Shown here: piece by piece, positions 62,167 to 64,000 of the stretch | How positions within the stretch are numbered: the stretch's first letter is position 1 | Layout of the letters: every line of letters begins with the position of its first letter | Source of the DNA: UBA1351 sp965140555 | GTDB lineage: Bacteria > Bacillota > Clostridia > Lachnospirales > Vallitaleaceae | Direction of reading: 5' to 3' | Assembly: GCA_965140555.1 (NCBI GenBank) | Contig: OZ223259.1 | Span: forward strand, 2,108,001-2,172,000 | Length of the DNA stretch: 64,000 nucleotides | Notes under the pieces: generated by a model | What the model was told of the DNA's origin: nothing | Database searches by the model: none | What the model saw: the letters and a program-made list of their open reading frames with translations, nothing else | Position numbers and translations under genes: made by a program

Positions 62167-62808
62167 ATGAAAGCAAATTCAGCAGGAAGTGTTTCGCTAG
62201 ATATTCATACAGTCATTGTGGATTATATCACCGGCCGGATTAATCGACGATGTCACTATGAAGGTCTAGATGCCGTAAAACTTCGTTACGGAATCAATCA
62301 AACGGTAAGCAGCATAACAAAGTCAGCGTTGATTTTCTTAATAGCCTTTATTATAGGGGTGTTGCCGTATACGATTATCGCCGTTTTGAGTTTTAATCTA
62401 CTTCGACACCGAGCCTTTGGCTTACACAGCATTAAAAAGGGTCGATGTACGGTATATAGCACTCTATTCTTTGTAGTAATACCGTATTTCATACAGGGAA
62501 TGATAATGGATACATGGTCTATTGTCTTGATCTACATGAGTATTGCGGTTGCTATGTTGGCCTTTGCGCCGGCAGATACGGAACGACGCCCTTTGGTAGG
62601 GAAAGGGAGAAGGACTAAATTCAGAAAAGAGGCTGTCATCATTACTGCGATTCTTATGCTGGCATCGGTTTTAATTCCTAATGCTGCAGCACGGGTGTTC
62701 TTGACATATGGAGCTTTAATGGAAACGGTAACTATTCTACCAATCACATATAAGGTAATGGGAAGGACGTATAACAATTATGAAAAATATGAAAACATTT
62801 ATGAATAA
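62167..62808 (+). CDS. agrB: AgrB-like autoinducer-processing membrane peptidase
   Basis: 213 residues with RBS TAGGAGGTGA. About five to six helices. The AgrB catalytic pair is present: His87 in RHRAFGLHS and Cys94 in KGRCTVYS, seven residues apart as in Staphylococcus aureus AgrB. AgrB cuts the C-terminal tail of AgrD and forms the thiolactone. An AgrD-like gene overlaps its 3' end. LytTR-type boxes upstream match an Agr loop; no AgrC kinase or AgrA regulator is in the window. Confidence 0.85.
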   Translation: MKANSAGSVSLDIHTVIVDYITGRINRRCHYEGLDAVKLRYGINQTVSSITKSALIFLIAFIIGVLPYTIIAVLSFNLLRHRAFGLHSIKKGRCTVYSTLFFVVIPYFIQGMIMDTWSIVLIYMSIAVAMLAFAPADTERRPLVGKGRRTKFRKEAVIITAILMLASVLIPNAAARVFLTYGALMETVTILPITYKVMGRTYNNYEKYENIYE

Positions 62809-62941
62809 CATGGAAGAAAAGTTAGGTAAAGCTGCTGTTGAATTATCAGAAAAACCTGAATCAATGTGTACACTTGTATTTTTAGGGGAAGATGAAATGC
62901 CAGAAGAAATGATTCAAGCAGAATTGAAAAAATTTCAATAA
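62780..62941 (+). CDS. agrD: AgrD-like autoinducing peptide precursor
   Basis: 53 residues, overlapping agrB by 29 bases. Amphipathic N-terminal segment (MKTFMNNMEEKLGKAAVELS), then Cys30 in ESMCTLVF, and an acidic proline-bearing tail LGEDEMPEEMIQAELKKFQ, like the AgrD recognition tail (DEVEVPKEL). The likely thiolactone ring is Cys30 to Phe34 (C-T-L-V-F). Start could instead be ATG 62789 or 62801; there is no clear RBS, so translation is probably coupled to agrB. Confidence 0.8.
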   Translation: MKNMKTFMNNMEEKLGKAAVELSEKPESMCTLVFLGEDEMPEEMIQAELKKFQ

Positions 62942-63285
62942 GCAAAGCGTTATGTGATAACAAATAATTAATATAATGAAGTATAGATATTTAAAGTTAA
63001 AAGAACAAATATAGTTTTATAATTATGAATCACTTGAAAATCGTTGATGCTTAGTTATTAATAATCTAGTGTACTTGCATATTCATATAAACATAATAGT
63101 GAATGAGCTAGTACGCTAGTTATTTTGTGTTTCAAAAAATTAGAAGGCAAGAAAGTTGAAGCGTTTATCTTATGAAGTTTTGAAGATGAATATGATTATA
63201 ACATTATATATAAATTTATGAGAGCATGAAATTTGTAATTAAAGAAGCTATCAACAGTAGTTACAGGTAGATGAGGAGAATAACA
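62942..63285. other. AT-rich gap between agrD and the secreted protein gene
   Basis: 344 bp. No open frame of note, no terminator hairpin recognised. One lone GCGTTTATCTT (about 63163) resembles a single LytTR half-site. Ends with the RBS GAGGAGAA. Confidence 0.4.
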
Positions 63286-64000
63286 ATGAAAAGAATTTTA
63301 TCGCTATTACTAATGGTATGCCTAGCAATAACTGGTAGCAATACAGTTGTACTAGCAGAAAATCATGAAAAAGAAGTTGTGAAAAATATCCAAGGTATTG
63401 TCAATATGGATTTGCCATATGAGGGTTCTGAAGAATTGAAAGAAACAGAAAAGGCCAAACTTGATGTATATACCTTTGAAGTAGATGACACACGTGATTT
63501 TTTATTCGAAGGAAATGTTGAATACAATAATGAAAGTTATACATTTGGTATTGATGGTAAATTTTATAATGCAATGACAGATAAAGACAAATTAGTTGGG
63601 GCCAATATGAGTAGTAGTGGAGATTTTGAAATAATCAACATTGAAATGATAAAATCAGTGAAAGATAGTGAATTGCGCTATAAATGGAATTTATCAAAGA
63701 AATCCATTTTAGTACTTAGACTTATGAGAATTGATACAAGGGAATTTGTAACATTTGAGATTGAACTTAAAGATATTTTAAGAAAATCGGATAAGCTTAA
63801 TTTCTCACATATAGAAAATAATGAGTCAATTGAAAATGAACATTGGTGGATTAAAGTATTTACACCTGAGGAGAGCTTAGAATTAAAAGAGGCGAATATA
63901 ATGACTCAAAGCATTAATGAAGATGTTCATGAGGATATTCATACAAAAACGATTACTTATGAAGATGGCCCAGGCAATAGTTATAAGTATACTATGGATT
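63286..64000 (+). CDS. Secreted protein of unknown function, cut by the window end
   Basis: 238 codons in the window without a stop. RBS GATGAGGAG seven bases before the ATG. Clear Sec signal peptide MKRILSLLLMVCLAITGSNT with cleavage likely after VLA-ENH (about residue 24). The mature part is acidic and mostly beta-prone (KLDVYTFEVDDTRDFLFEGN); no family recognised. The position right after agrBD makes it a possible target of the quorum system. AT-rich composition. Confidence 0.75.
   Translation, partial: MKRILSLLLMVCLAITGSNTVVLAENHEKEVVKNIQGIVNMDLPYEGSEELKETEKAKLDVYTFEVDDTRDFLFEGNVEYNNESYTFGIDGKFYNAMTDKDKLVGANMSSSGDFEIINIEMIKSVKDSELRYKWNLSKKSILVLRLMRIDTREFVTFEIELKDILRKSDKLNFSHIENNESIENEHWWIKVFTPEESLELKEANIMTQSINEDVHEDIHTKTITYEDGPGNSYKYTMD

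Noticed and set aside
1..64000. CRISPR arrays, tRNA and rRNA genes
   Set aside because: No regularly spaced repeats, cloverleaf sequences or rRNA-like stretches were found on reading through the window.

Overview
The window comes from a low-GC, Gram-positive, anaerobic-type Clostridia (Lachnospirales-like). Evidence: strong AGGAGG ribosome sites, YesM/YesN-type two-component systems, many lipoproteins, several sugar ABC systems, PTS enzyme I, an AgrB/AgrD pair, and alternative ribosomal protein paralogs. No rRNA or tRNA gene and no CRISPR array was seen. Two stretches (about 20.5-29.4 kb and 62.8-64 kb) are visibly AT-richer than the rest and look acquired or fast evolving.

Layout. 0-0.6 kb: the 3' end of one RlmH-like gene faces a second, divergent RlmH-like gene. 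0.7-6 kb: a sugar-sensing operon (membrane-anchored binding protein, LytS/YesM kinase, YesN/AraC regulator, XylF-like protein). 6.3-9 kb: a large lipoprotein fusing a DUF4015-type glycosidase-like domain to a polysaccharide deacetylase domain. 9.1-16.9 kb: an iron-type uptake locus (AraC regulator; FecBCDE-type ABC transporter) run directly into a NifH-like reductase and two nitrogenase-component-1-like proteins, with two Fur-like boxes. 17-20.3 kb: an esterase, a DAHP synthase behind a tyrosine-rich leader peptide and attenuator, and a cysteine-poor S4 paralog (rpsD). 20.3-29.5 kb: an accessory island with a 1451-aa GHKL ATPase/DUF3883 protein, an AIPR protein, a large structured non-coding element, two small genes, an IS256 relic, and a repeated sequence module ahead of each gene. 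29.5-38.5 kb: HxlR/flavin reductase pair, twin YdcZ-type transporters, orphan PTS EIIC, HAD phosphatase, AraC regulator, glucose/sorbosone dehydrogenase-like lipoprotein, ptsI. 38.6-55.5 kb: a hemicellulose-oligosaccharide block (GH95-SGNH fusion, oligosaccharide ABC transporter, GH3, GH31 alpha-xylosidase, ChvE/GguAB-type monosaccharide ABC transporter), interrupted by an aromatic-acid-exporter/HAD fusion. 55.6-59.8 kb: a chemoreceptor and an ABC exporter. 59.8-64 kb: a thiopeptide-type/YcaO-like gene pair and an agrBD pair, each driven by an identical tandem LytTR-type promoter, then a secreted protein cut by the window end.

How it fits together. The carbohydrate genes form a plausible xyloglucan-type programme: fucose/acetyl removal (GH95-SGNH), alpha-xylosidase (GH31), beta-glucosidase (GH3), uptake by two ABC systems, and sensing by the xylose-type two-component operon and the chemoreceptor. 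The two most unusual systems are (1) the nitrogenase-like enzyme transcribed with a siderophore/tetrapyrrole-type importer under apparent iron control, and (2) the LytTR-controlled agr peptide locus paired with divergent YcaO and lantibiotic-dehydratase-C-like proteins. The GHKL-DUF3883/AIPR pair is a third candidate, for phage defence. Functions of all three are inferred from domains and context only.
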